A stretch of 64,000 bases of DNA from JBBTTS01 sp038064135 (GTDB lineage Bacteria > Patescibacteriota > Saccharimonadia > Saccharimonadales > OMJO01): assembly GCA_038064135.1 (NCBI GenBank), contig JBBTTS010000014.1, positions 1-64,000 of the forward strand, read 5' to 3'. Position 1 is the stretch's first letter. Each line of letters opens with the position of its first letter. Position numbers and translations under genes: made by a program. Of this stretch, positions 43,194 to 52,484 are shown in pieces. The notes below the pieces were generated by a model. That model was not told the DNA's origin. It worked only from the letters and a program-made list of their open reading frames with translations, and made no database searches.

Positions 43194-44130
43194 GTGGGTT
43201 AGTCATAACTGACACGACAGTATCGGCAACAAGATGAGGCCTTACTTGAGGAGCCATATGCCCAGTATTCGGAATGACAGTAAATACATCAACTTCTTCG
43301 GAAATCGCCGGATTGGGATTTATTAAGCTGTCGTTACCAAAACCGACAAAGGCAGTGTGGATTCCGGTGCTGCCTAGGGCTCTAAAAGCAGGCCGAAAAT
43401 CGGCGGTTAAACACGAAATTGCCTCACCAGCTGTGCGGAAGGGGTTTTGGGCAAAGTAACGACCTACTTTTATCGCATTTTTAATATTTAAATCCAAGCT
43501 TCCATTATAGATTCCGGGCAACAAATCCATAAAAATACCCCTTGGTAATCCAGCCGGTAGATTTCGCATTAATTGAGGTATTGTTGGTGACCCCATACCG
43601 ACAATTGCCATTCCTACAACCATGTCGGTTTTATTTGGTGAATTTTCTGCAAACTCTTTGGCGGGGTGGCCTCCCATAGAGTGTGGCAAATGAGCCAAGC
43701 GACGCAGGTCTATGGCTTTTATTTCTGGCACTTCGCTTATCAGCCGATTATTATTTGGTAAATTGTCGCTTATTGCTGCCACCGTGTCGGTATGTATGGC
43801 TTGCGGTTTTATTAAAGAAAACAATAAATTTTCATGATCACTACGAACCGGTTCGTAGCAAGCTGTGGCAACGCCCATGGCCGCCATTGTGAGCATTAAT
43901 TTTTCGGAGCTTGCCATAAAACCACCAAAGCCAGGTTCAATTAATGCCCAGCCATTGTACTTTCTTTTACTGGGGTGGGGAACGGCAAGACTTACGTCCA
44001 CTTGATGTCTTCCAACCGCAACTTGGTCATGAAAGACGGTAGGTGGTGGCTGCATTTCGCCGCTTTCAGCATTTACGCCACCATTTGGCGCAAAAGAACC
44101 GCGAAATCTATGTAGCGCATCAAGCATCAT
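43177..44130 (-). CDS. Alpha/beta-hydrolase-like protein
   Basis: 317 residues from ATG 44130. ALIEPGFGG matches the oxyanion region, LPHSMGGHPAKEF gives the nucleophile elbow with Ser, and PNTGHMAPQ near the end supplies the catalytic His; VGFGNDSL before it may hold the Asp. No signal peptide, so an intracellular esterase or lipase is likely. A longer frame to 44238 would overlap gatC and its promoter and begins with a non-conserved stretch, so it is rejected. Confidence 0.75.
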   Translation of the reverse strand: MMLDALHRFRGSFAPNGGVNAESGEMQPPPTVFHDQVAVGRHQVDVSLAVPHPSKRKYNGWALIEPGFGGFMASSEKLMLTMAAMGVATACYEPVRSDHENLLFSLIKPQAIHTDTVAAISDNLPNNNRLISEVPEIKAIDLRRLAHLPHSMGGHPAKEFAENSPNKTDMVVGMAIVGMGSPTIPQLMRNLPAGLPRGIFMDLLPGIYNGSLDLNIKNAIKVGRYFAQNPFRTAGEAISCLTADFRPAFRALGSTGIHTAFVGFGNDSLINPNPAISEEVDVFTVIPNTGHMAPQVRPHLVADTVVSVMTNPLMQAA

Positions 44131-44207
44131 GTTTATTTTCCGCTTATTGCTAGTACTTATCCTGCACCCAAATCTAAAAAAAGTAAAGGATAATGAGATT
44201 GGCAATC

Positions 44208-44216
44208 TGTTATAAT
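44208..44216 (+). promoter_or_regulatory. Extended -10 for leaderless gatC
   Basis: TGT-TATAAT ending 8 nt before the gatC ATG. Confidence 0.7.
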
Positions 44217-44224
44217 AGCTACAA

Positions 44225-44518
44225 ATGACAAGACTCACCGACCAAGATATTCTTAAACTTGCTCGATTATCTAGGTTGTCTTTAAGTAGTGATGAAGTTA
44301 TGAGATTTAAAAAAGAAATTGAAGCTATTTTAAATTACGTAGAACAACTGCAAAAGGTCAAATTAGATGAATTACAGCCGTCTTTTCAGGTAAATGGTTT
44401 AAAAAATGTTACTCGTCCAGATGCAATAGTTGACTACGGGTATGATTCAAATGTATTACTAGACAATGCGCCCGCTACCAAAGACGGTCAAATAAAGGTG
44501 AAGAGGATGATTGATTGA
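44225..44518 (+). CDS. gatC: Aspartyl/glutamyl-tRNA amidotransferase subunit C
   Basis: 97 residues. The GatC pattern ILKLARLSRLSLSSDEV, then ILNYVEQLQKV and TRPDAIVDYG, is clear. GatC stabilises the GatA-GatB complex that amidates Glu-tRNA-Gln or Asp-tRNA-Asn. It opens the operon; its TGA overlaps the TTG of gatA. Confidence 0.93.
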   Translation: MTRLTDQDILKLARLSRLSLSSDEVMRFKKEIEAILNYVEQLQKVKLDELQPSFQVNGLKNVTRPDAIVDYGYDSNVLLDNAPATKDGQIKVKRMID

Positions 44519-45954
44519 GTAGTCAGTGGCAACCTATCTCTGATTTAGCCGCAAAAGTTTGTAATGGCGAGCTTAAGGCTGTAGACCTTATTGAACGTGC
44601 ATTAAAAACGATTCATGATAAAAAAGAATTCGATGCCGTAATATCCACAACCGAAAAGCGTGCTCGCGAAATGGCCGAAAAGATTGATCATGATATAAAA
44701 GAAGGTCAATTTGGCGGAAGATTAGCCGGAGTTCCTTTTGTAGCTAAGGATAATTTTTTAACATTTGGTAGCGAAACTACAGCTGCGAGTAACATCTTGA
44801 AAGGTTTTAAGGCACCATATCAGGCAACGGCCGTCGAACGATTAGAGGCCGAGGGTGCAATCTGCGTCGCAAAAGCTAATTTGGATGCCTTTGCACACGG
44901 AGCAAGCACCGAAAATAGCGATTTTATGATTACCAAAAACCCGTTTAGCAAAAAACATGTTCCTGGTGGTTCTTCGGGTGGGTCAGCTGCAGCAGTAATT
45001 TTGGATATGGTTCCATTTGCACTGGGTAGCGATACGGGTGGTTCGATTCGCCTGCCAGCTAGTTTTTGCGGCGCTGTAGGTTATAAGCCAACATACGGAC
45101 TTGTTTCACGCAGTGGTGTGGTTGCAATGGCTAGCAGTACCGACGTTATCGGCCCAATAACTAAAAACGTAATCGACGCGGCGGTGGTTATGGACGTAAT
45201 TTCTGGGAAGGATCCACTCGACAGCACTACAATCAACCGCGACAAACAAAACTACGCGGATTTTGATAAAAATATATCTGGAAAGACAATCGGAATAATC
45301 GACGAATACATGGGTAACGGTGTTGACGAAGCAGTACGCGAAAAAGTTAACGCTGGTTTAAAAATTTTAGAAAAAAAGGGCGCTAAACTTTTAAAAATTA
45401 GTCTGCCAAGCCTTCCTTTGGCTTTGGCTTGCTATTACATAATTTGCCCAGCTGAGGTAAGTAGCAACCTTAGTCGATACGATGGTCAACGATTTGGTTT
45501 TAGCGCTGAAGAAGCCGTCGATGTAGATCAAAGCTTTACGCTTAGTCGCAGCCGGGGATTTGGTGCTGAGGCAAAACGAAGAATCATGATAGGTTCTTAT
45601 GTGCTTAGCAGTGGTTATTACGATGCATATTACCGCCAAGCCCAGCTAGTAAGAACAAAGTTAATAAACGAAACTAACGAAGCTTTTAAAAAAGTAGATT
45701 TTTTGGCCGGCCCAGTATCGCCAACTACAGCATTCAAAATTGGCCAAAATATTGATGATCCACTTAAAATGTATTTAGTCGATATCATGACAGTTGCGGC
45801 AAGCTTAACCGGAATTCCGGCTATAAGTGTACCTGTGGGTAAATCCAACCAGGACAATATGCCGGTTGGCTTGCAGCTTATGGCTCCACAATCCATGGAT
45901 AGGCGGTTATTAAGTTTAGCCGCTTGGTTAGAGAGTGGGTTAAATGAACTTTAG
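44515..45954 (+). CDS. gatA: Aspartyl/glutamyl-tRNA amidotransferase subunit A
   Basis: 479 residues, amidase-signature family. GVPFVAKDNF holds the catalytic Lys, GGSSGGSAAAV the cis-Ser, and GSDTGGSIRLPASFCG the nucleophile Ser. It releases ammonia from glutamine for GatB. TTG start overlaps the gatC stop; GAGG lies 8 nt upstream. Its end overlaps a small membrane-protein gene by 11 nt. Confidence 0.97.
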   Translation: MSSQWQPISDLAAKVCNGELKAVDLIERALKTIHDKKEFDAVISTTEKRAREMAEKIDHDIKEGQFGGRLAGVPFVAKDNFLTFGSETTAASNILKGFKAPYQATAVERLEAEGAICVAKANLDAFAHGASTENSDFMITKNPFSKKHVPGGSSGGSAAAVILDMVPFALGSDTGGSIRLPASFCGAVGYKPTYGLVSRSGVVAMASSTDVIGPITKNVIDAAVVMDVISGKDPLDSTTINRDKQNYADFDKNISGKTIGIIDEYMGNGVDEAVREKVNAGLKILEKKGAKLLKISLPSLPLALACYYIICPAEVSSNLSRYDGQRFGFSAEEAVDVDQSFTLSRSRGFGAEAKRRIMIGSYVLSSGYYDAYYRQAQLVRTKLINETNEAFKKVDFLAGPVSPTTAFKIGQNIDDPLKMYLVDIMTVAASLTGIPAISVPVGKSNQDNMPVGLQLMAPQSMDRRLLSLAAWLESGLNEL

Positions 45955-46375
45955 GCAAGCAACGATTGCGGCAGTAGGTCTTTTTATTTTCTTAGTCGCT
46001 GGGATATTTATTCGTGCAAAACTACCCAAGAAGCTAAAAGTTGATAAATTTATTAATGATTGGCAAGAGCTTCAACTTTTTTGTAAAGATAAAACTACCT
46101 GGCCTCACGCCCTTTCGGCGGCTGATGCGTTGCTAGACAAAGCACTTAAGAGGCGTAAATTTAAAGGTAAAAGCATGGGGGAGCGATTAGTTAACGCGCA
46201 ACGCACATTAACAAACAATGACGGTGTTTGGTTTGCCCATAATTTATGTAAAAAAGTAATCGAAAAGCCGGCCACCAGGCTCCGTGAAGCGGATGTAAAG
46301 TCGGCACTTATTGGTTTTCGACAAGCCTTAAAAGATATAGGAGCGTTGCCAAGTGGTGAATCAAAAGATTCGTGA
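45944..46375 (+). CDS. Small membrane-anchored protein between gatA and gatB
   Basis: 143 residues. One N-terminal membrane helix (about 7-24), then a basic helical domain with LKVDKFINDWQELQLFCKDK and GERLVNAQRTL. No family name recognised. It overlaps both gatA (11 nt) and gatB (23 nt), so all three are translated together. Its overlap with two subunits of a tRNA-modifying enzyme suggests a linked role, perhaps placing the complex at the membrane, but this is only inference. Confidence 0.7.
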   Translation: MNFRQATIAAVGLFIFLVAGIFIRAKLPKKLKVDKFINDWQELQLFCKDKTTWPHALSAADALLDKALKRRKFKGKSMGERLVNAQRTLTNNDGVWFAHNLCKKVIEKPATRLREADVKSALIGFRQALKDIGALPSGESKDS

Positions 46376-47792
46376 CCAATACAAAGTGACCATTGGCATA
46401 GAATGTCACGTGCAACTAGCTACAAAAACTAAGCTTTTTTCTGGTGTTAGCAATGATGCCCGCCGGGCCAAACCCAACTCCTTAATCAGCCATATAGACT
46501 TAGGTCTGCCAGGTGCTCTACCGGTGTTAAACGAAAAAGCTATTATGTTTGCTTCTCGAGCCGCATTGGCGCTGGGAACAAAACCTGAAAAATATAGTCA
46601 ATTTGACCGGAAGCACTATTTTTATCCAGATCTACCAATGGGATATCAGATCACCCAATTTTACTACCCGATAATTAAGTCTGGTCAGGTCAAGTTCGAC
46701 GTTGAGGGGCAAGAAAAAGTTGTTCATATTCACGAGGCTCACCTTGAGGCTGATGCTGGTAAAAGTACTCATCCTGAAGGTGCCGATTATAGCTTGGTTG
46801 ACCTAAATCGAGCCGGGACACCTCTATTGGAAATTGTTAGTAAGCCAGAAATGCATTCAGCTATCGAAGCAAAAGCTTACGCCCGAGAACTATGGCTGCT
46901 AATGAGGTTCGCCGAGATTTCAGATGCCGACCTTTATCAAGGAAATATGCGCTTTGACGTAAATGTTAGTGTAAGTAAAAACAAAACTCTTGGTACGCGA
47001 ACTGAAACGAAAAATTTAAATAGTTTCAAATCGGTAGAAAAAGCTGTTGAATACGAAGTAAATCGGCAAATAGAACTACTTGAAAAAGGTCAATCTGTTG
47101 TCCAGGAAACAAGGGGTTGGGATGAAGCTAAGCAAAAGACTTTTGGACAAAGAGGTAAAGAAGAGGCCCATGATTACCGCTACATGCCAGACCCCGATCT
47201 ACCACCTGTCGAGATTAGTCAAAAAATAATCGACGATATCGAAAAAACTATGCCACCCAACCCTAGCGAATATCGCAAAAGTTTTACAGGTAGTGGCTTT
47301 GAAGCGCAATTCATAGAGGATCTACTGACGGATGTAATAAAATCAAGAACTGTGTTGAGTGTGCTTCATAAATACAGTCAAGATCATGCCAAACGAATTG
47401 CTTTTTGGTTAGTGCAGACCGATCTCGAAAGTTCGAAAGGTAATAATTTACCAGATAACTTAATTATTGAGCTTGTAAAAGTGTCGGAAATGGTTAATTC
47501 AGGGCAGTTAAGCTCAACTGGCGCAAAAAAAGTAACAAATAAACTCCTAAAGAGTGGTGGAAGCGCCAAATTAGCTGCTCAAGAATTAGGCGTAGAACAA
47601 GTGTCCGACCAAACCGAACTTCAGAAAATAATTAAGGAAGTTTTGGGGCAGAATGAAGCGGCAGTTACAGATATTAAAAATGGTGAATTAAAAGCAATTG
47701 GATTTTTAGTGGGGCAGGTTATGAAGCTTAGCAAGGGTTCGGCAAACCCAGGTCTGACCCAGCAAATGATTAAAAAACAACTAGGATTGTAG
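46353..47792 (+). CDS. gatB: Aspartyl/glutamyl-tRNA amidotransferase subunit B
   Basis: 479 residues. TIGIECHVQLATKTKLFSG opens the kinase-like domain, followed by FDRKHYFYPDLPMGYQI, EADAGKS, GTPLLEIVSKPE, the RTETKNLNSFKSV region, YRYMPDPDLPP, and the C-terminal GatB/YqeY domain. It binds the misacylated tRNA and transfers the amide. Start GTG 46353 or GTG 46356. Confidence 0.97.
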   Translation: MVNQKIRDQYKVTIGIECHVQLATKTKLFSGVSNDARRAKPNSLISHIDLGLPGALPVLNEKAIMFASRAALALGTKPEKYSQFDRKHYFYPDLPMGYQITQFYYPIIKSGQVKFDVEGQEKVVHIHEAHLEADAGKSTHPEGADYSLVDLNRAGTPLLEIVSKPEMHSAIEAKAYARELWLLMRFAEISDADLYQGNMRFDVNVSVSKNKTLGTRTETKNLNSFKSVEKAVEYEVNRQIELLEKGQSVVQETRGWDEAKQKTFGQRGKEEAHDYRYMPDPDLPPVEISQKIIDDIEKTMPPNPSEYRKSFTGSGFEAQFIEDLLTDVIKSRTVLSVLHKYSQDHAKRIAFWLVQTDLESSKGNNLPDNLIIELVKVSEMVNSGQLSSTGAKKVTNKLLKSGGSAKLAAQELGVEQVSDQTELQKIIKEVLGQNEAAVTDIKNGELKAIGFLVGQVMKLSKGSANPGLTQQMIKKQLGL

Positions 47793-47826
47793 CTGGCAAT
47801 TTAAAAAGTGTATACTAATTAGTATA
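47787..47826 (+). promoter_or_regulatory. Promoter with perfect 16-bp palindrome
   Basis: TTGTAG, 18 nt, TATACT; the -10 is the first half of TATACTAATTAGTATA (47811-47826), an exact palindrome ending one base before the ATG. Likely an operator. Confidence 0.6.
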
Positions 47827-47827
47827 G

Positions 47828-48109
47828 ATGAATAGTACAGAGCAAATCTTGGTAATTATTCTAGCTTCGGCCCTGGCTGCATTTTTGATAATTGGTATAG
47901 TTGCCCTGATAAAATTTATACAAATCCTAAATCACATCAATAAAATTACCGAAAAGGCTGAACATCTGGCAGAACAAGCTGAAGCTGTTGGTTCTTTTTT
48001 TCAAAAAACCGCTGGGCCAATTGCAATTGGCAAACTTTTAGGCAATATCGCAGAGCATATTTTTGGTGGTCGAGAATCTAAACGATCAAAAAGGAGTAAA
48101 AATGCGTAA
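47828..48109 (+). CDS. Small membrane protein with coiled-coil
   Basis: 93 residues: a membrane helix (about 7-31), an amphipathic stretch with heptads (HINKITEKAEHLAEQAEAV), a second weaker hydrophobic patch and a basic end (RESKRSKRSK). This resembles DUF948-type membrane proteins seen next to YtxH genes. Overlaps the next gene's start by 8 nt and begins the three-gene envelope operon. Confidence 0.65.
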   Translation: MNSTEQILVIILASALAAFLIIGIVALIKFIQILNHINKITEKAEHLAEQAEAVGSFFQKTAGPIAIGKLLGNIAEHIFGGRESKRSKRSKNA

Positions 48110-48524
48110 ACGAACAAAGCAGGCTGCAATTGGCACGGTTATCGCGGCAGGAATTGGTTATGCTGTAGGAGTTTTAACTGCGCCAAAAAGCGGAAAAGAA
48201 ACACGTAAAGAGCTTCAGACTGCTGCCCAAAAAGCAAAAACTAATGCCGAAAAACAACTTAAAAAACTTCATGGTGAACTTAGTGACATTATAGAATCTG
48301 TTCAAAAAAAATCTATCGGACTAAAAACAAAAGCAACTAGCGAAGCGCGCCACGCACTAGTGGCGGCAAAAAAAGCAAAAGCCAAAACCCGCGAAGTTTT
48401 ATCGGCACTTCATGAGGGCGAAACAACTAATGAAGACCTTCAGGCAGCCATATCCGAAACTAAATCGGCGATAAAATACATAAAGAAGTATGTTGGTGGT
48501 GGGCAGAAAAACAAAACAACTTAG
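48102..48524 (+). CDS. YtxH-like protein
   Basis: 140 residues from ATG 48102, which has AAGGAG upstream. The opening basic helix then AAIGTVIAAGIGYAVGVLTAPKSGKETRKEL is the YtxH signature: a short glycine-rich membrane helix followed by APKSGxETR. The rest is a long Lys/Ala helix. YtxH proteins are stress-associated and not understood. An earlier in-frame start at 48063 lacks a ribosome site. Confidence 0.8.
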   Translation: MRKRTKQAAIGTVIAAGIGYAVGVLTAPKSGKETRKELQTAAQKAKTNAEKQLKKLHGELSDIIESVQKKSIGLKTKATSEARHALVAAKKAKAKTREVLSALHEGETTNEDLQAAISETKSAIKYIKKYVGGGQKNKTT

Positions 48525-48780
48525 TCGTAGATCTCACACTTCTAAAGATTATGAGTACCTAGGGAAGTTGTTGGTTAGCATCTATGAGTCTGGATTTCGA
48601 AGCCATCGTAGATTATTTGCGTTCAGTTTTATGAGGGGTATTTTTTTTGGGCTAGGTGGTGCAATAGGGGCGAGTATTGTAGTAGGTGTAATAATTTGGT
48701 TTTTATCGGTGCTTAGGCATGTACCAGTTATAGGTCCTTTTTTCGATAACACCAAACACTCCCTGGAACAAACAAAATAG
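48490..48780 (+). CDS. DUF5665-family membrane protein
   Basis: 96 residues. Basic N-terminus, then FMRGIFFGLGGAIGASIVVGVI and PVIGPFF, matching DUF5665, with one membrane segment of about 20-25 residues. Function unknown. Overlaps the YtxH gene by 35 nt. Last gene of the small envelope operon upstream of dnaE. Confidence 0.7.
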   Translation: MLVVGRKTKQLSRRSHTSKDYEYLGKLLVSIYESGFRSHRRLFAFSFMRGIFFGLGGAIGASIVVGVIIWFLSVLRHVPVIGPFFDNTKHSLEQTK

Positions 48781-48854
48781 TCTGTTGTAATTAAGATAGT
48801 CGATAATTAATACAAAATTTTTTACAATAGTTGAATAGGTTATCGGGGGAATAA

Positions 48855-51800
48855 GTGGCCAAAGTAGAGCTAACGGCTAAAGACTTTGTGCATTTGCACA
48901 ACCATTCACAGTACAGTTTACTGGACGGTTTAACAAAAATACCGCCGCTAATTAGCCGCGTCAAAGAACTTGGCATGCAAAGTGTGGCAATAACAGATCA
49001 TGGCACGTTGTCTGGGTTGATTGAATTTTATAAAGAAGCCAATGACCAAAAGATTAAACCGATTTTTGGCATGGAAGCATATATTTCTGCTCGGGGCATG
49101 AACGACCGCGACCCAGTAAAGGATAAAAGTTATTTTCACCTTATTTTGTTGGCTATGAACGAGCTTGGTTACAAAAATTTAATGCAGCTAAGCACAATAG
49201 CCAATTTGGAAGGTTTTTACTATAAACCACGGATTGACCGTGAAACATTAGCCAAATATAACCAAGGTTTGATAGTGCTTAGTGGTTGTATTGGCGGAGA
49301 ACTTGGCGATGCCCTTAAACAAAACCAGTATGCTAAAGCTAAAGAAACGGCCGAGTGGTACAAATCGATTTTTGGTGATAGGTACTACTTGGAAGTTCAG
49401 GATCATGGTCATCCTGAGCACCCAAAGGCTTGGCAAGAACAAGTGTTAGTTACCAAACAAACACTTAAATTGGCCAAAGAGCTAGATATCCCGGCTGTTT
49501 TAACATGCGATGCTCACTATTTAAGTCACGACGATCAAGAAGCCCATGAAATTTTATTATGCGTTCAAACCGGTGCGTTTTTAAGCGACGAAAATCGAAT
49601 GAGCCTGAGAGATTTTGATCTTCATGTAACCGACCCGAAAGAATTAATTAATCGTTGGGGCAAGGATAATCCAGATATAATTGTTAATTCCAGTAAAATA
49701 GCCGAACGCTGCCAGGTTAGCCTAGACCTTGGTAAAATATTGATCCCAAAATTTCCGCTCCCCAAGGGTGAAACCGAGAAAAGCTATTTAGAAGACCTGG
49801 TTTATGCCGGACTATTAGTGAGGTATTGCGAACTAAAACCTGAAAAGGCCCAAAATTTGTCTCGAGCCGCGCAAAAAAAATTACTACCCAAGAATATTCT
49901 AGACCGCGCCAAATACGAATTTAGCGTAATAGATGATATGAAGTTTAACGGATACTTTTTAATCATTGCTGATTTCATTGGTTGGGGCAAAGCAAGGGGT
50001 ATTGTATTCGGTCCCGGCCGTGGGTCGGCAGCAGGATCGATAATTTCTTATGCACTGAAAATTACCGAACTTGACCCATTAAAGTACGATTTGTTATTTG
50101 AGAGATTTTTAAACCCTGACCGAATTAGCATGCCCGATATAGATATCGACATTCAGGATAGTCGACGCGATGAAGTTATTCAGTACTGCATTGATAAGTA
50201 TGGTAGTAATAGAGTTGCCAATATAGTAACGTTTGGCCGAATGGCTGCCAGGAACGCTGTCCGCGATGTGGCCAGAGTTCTTCAGGTTCCATATTCTGAA
50301 GCAGACAGGTTGGCCAAAATGATTCCAATGCCGATTCAGGGCCGACATATTCCTTTAGAACTGTCGTTAAAAGACAATAAAGATTTAGCCAATGAATACA
50401 AGAACAATGTACAAAGTAAACAGGTTTTTGATTTGGCAATGCAGCTTGAAGGTACAATCAGAAGTCACGGCGTACACGCAGCTGGTGTAGTAATTGCACC
50501 TGACGATATTGTGACATTTGTGCCACTTGAAAAAGCCCAAAAAGGTGTAATTGCCACCCAATATTCAATGGGTCCAATCGAAGATTTGGGACTACTAAAA
50601 ATGGATTTTTTAGGTCTTTCAAACCTCACGATTATCAAAAACACTCTACGAATAGTCAGAAAAGTTTATAAAAAAAACATCGACATTAATGAAATAAATC
50701 TAGATGATAAAAAAACCTTTGATCTGCTACAACACGGTGATACCACTGGCGTGTTTCAGTTTGAATCGTCGGGCATGAAACGATATTTAAAGGACTTAAA
50801 GCCAACTGTCTTTGATGACATCATTGCTATGGGGGCGTTGTATCGGCCTGGACCACTAACAGCCGGATTGACTCAAAAATTTATAAATCGTAAAAATGGC
50901 TTAGAAAAAATTAGCTATGAACATGACAATATGAAAAAAGCCTTAGCACCTACTTATGGCGTGTTAGTTTATCAAGAACAAGTTATGAGGATTGCCCAGG
51001 ATTTATGTGGATTCAGTGGTGGTGAGGCCGATACGCTAAGAAAAGCCATAGGCAAGAAAAAACGCGACGTAATGGCTAAAATGAAAAAACAATTTGTAGA
51101 CGGCGCAATAAAAACCAGTGGCGTTAGTCAAAAATTTGCTGATGATTTTTGGAAAAGTCTAGAAGGTTTTGCTGACTACGCTTTTAATAAATCACACTCA
51201 GCTTGTTATGGAATGATTAGCTACCAAACTGCGTATCTAAAAGCTCATTTTCCTAGTGCATTTATGTCTGCGTTAATGACCAGCGATTATGATAATACCG
51301 ACCGTTTAGCTATAGAAATTACTGAATGTAAACACATGGGAATCGAGGTATTACCACCCGATATTAACGAATCATTTTTAGAGTTTGCAGTTGTACCCAA
51401 AACCAGTCAAATTCGCTTTGGGTTGGCAGCTGTGAAAAACGTTGGGACCGGCGTAGTTGAGGAAATTTTAAACGCCAGGGAAGAAGGTCAATTTGAATCA
51501 TTGGAAGATTTTTTATCAAGAGTAAGCAATCGGGCTGTAAATAGAAAAACTTTAGAAAGTTTAATTAAATCGGGTGCTTTTGACCGATTTGACGACAGAT
51601 CGGTATTGCTTCATAACCTTGATACTATTTCGGCATTTGGGTCGAGAATTCAAAAAGAAAAATTACTTGGACAAACCGATTTATTTGGAAATTCTGAAGA
51701 CTTATCGGCTCATCGGGTTAGCCTAAGGTTAATTAGCGATGTCGAAAAAATTCCGATTCAGGAACAACTTGCATGGGAGCGCGAACTTTTAGGGCTGTAT

Positions 51801-52484
51801 ATTAGCCAACACCCCTTAGCTAATTATGAGAAAATTTTACAAGAAATGACCGTACCATTGGAACAAATAACTACCAAATTTGAAAACAAAAATGTGACCA
51901 TTGGAGGAAGTATTGTAGAATTTCGTGAAATTACTACAAAAAATGGTCAAAAGATGGCCTTTGCAAAAATTGCTGATTTAAAAGACGATATTGAACTAAT
52001 TTTATTTCCTAAAGTTTATGAAAAAAGTCAGCAAATTTGGGAGAGAGATAAAATTGTATTAGTAAAAGGTAAGGTTTCAACTCGCGAAAAAGACGGCAGT
52101 AATGGAAATATAAAAATATTGGTAAGTGAAGCAAGAAATATTAGCCATGACGAAGCCTCGTCCTACCAATCGTCTGGTAAAAAAATGATGCTTCCCAAAA
52201 AATTAGTAGGTTTAAGTTCGGAAAGTTCAAACCATAAATTACCTGATCCGCCTGTTGAAAATCAAAAACTTTATATAAGGTTAAAAAATAGCGATGACCA
52301 GGATGTTTTAATTTCGCTTAAAACAATGATAGACAACAGCCCTGGGACTACAGATGTAGTATTAGTTTTAGGAGAAGGAATTAAAAAGCAGGCAATAAGG
52401 TTACCAATGAAAGTTAGCTTTAACGAAGATTTATTTGATTGTATCGAGAATCTTATTGGCGCCGGCAACGCAAAATTAAACTAA
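48855..52484 (+). CDS. dnaE: DNA polymerase III subunit alpha
   Basis: 1209 residues. N-terminal PHP domain (HLHNHSQYSLLDG, AITDHGTLSGL), the catalytic palm with PGRGSAAGSI and PDIDIDIQD carrying the paired Asp residues, the thumb and fingers (GPLTAGLTQKFI, DTLRKAIGKKKRDVM), the helix-hairpin-helix region, and a C-terminal OB fold (VTIGGSIVEFREITTKNGQKM split in two). This is the DnaE1-type replicative polymerase. GTG start with GGGGGA upstream. Confidence 0.98.
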   Translation: MAKVELTAKDFVHLHNHSQYSLLDGLTKIPPLISRVKELGMQSVAITDHGTLSGLIEFYKEANDQKIKPIFGMEAYISARGMNDRDPVKDKSYFHLILLAMNELGYKNLMQLSTIANLEGFYYKPRIDRETLAKYNQGLIVLSGCIGGELGDALKQNQYAKAKETAEWYKSIFGDRYYLEVQDHGHPEHPKAWQEQVLVTKQTLKLAKELDIPAVLTCDAHYLSHDDQEAHEILLCVQTGAFLSDENRMSLRDFDLHVTDPKELINRWGKDNPDIIVNSSKIAERCQVSLDLGKILIPKFPLPKGETEKSYLEDLVYAGLLVRYCELKPEKAQNLSRAAQKKLLPKNILDRAKYEFSVIDDMKFNGYFLIIADFIGWGKARGIVFGPGRGSAAGSIISYALKITELDPLKYDLLFERFLNPDRISMPDIDIDIQDSRRDEVIQYCIDKYGSNRVANIVTFGRMAARNAVRDVARVLQVPYSEADRLAKMIPMPIQGRHIPLELSLKDNKDLANEYKNNVQSKQVFDLAMQLEGTIRSHGVHAAGVVIAPDDIVTFVPLEKAQKGVIATQYSMGPIEDLGLLKMDFLGLSNLTIIKNTLRIVRKVYKKNIDINEINLDDKKTFDLLQHGDTTGVFQFESSGMKRYLKDLKPTVFDDIIAMGALYRPGPLTAGLTQKFINRKNGLEKISYEHDNMKKALAPTYGVLVYQEQVMRIAQDLCGFSGGEADTLRKAIGKKKRDVMAKMKKQFVDGAIKTSGVSQKFADDFWKSLEGFADYAFNKSHSACYGMISYQTAYLKAHFPSAFMSALMTSDYDNTDRLAIEITECKHMGIEVLPPDINESFLEFAVVPKTSQIRFGLAAVKNVGTGVVEEILNAREEGQFESLEDFLSRVSNRAVNRKTLESLIKSGAFDRFDDRSVLLHNLDTISAFGSRIQKEKLLGQTDLFGNSEDLSAHRVSLRLISDVEKIPIQEQLAWERELLGLYISQHPLANYEKILQEMTVPLEQITTKFENKNVTIGGSIVEFREITTKNGQKMAFAKIADLKDDIELILFPKVYEKSQQIWERDKIVLVKGKVSTREKDGSNGNIKILVSEARNISHDEASSYQSSGKKMMLPKKLVGLSSESSNHKLPDPPVENQKLYIRLKNSDDQDVLISLKTMIDNSPGTTDVVLVLGEGIKKQAIRLPMKVSFNEDLFDCIENLIGAGNAKLN

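Noticed and set aside
44131..44238. N-terminal extension of the alpha/beta hydrolase
   Set aside because: It would overlap gatC and its extended -10 and has no conserved features; ATG 44130 is preferred.
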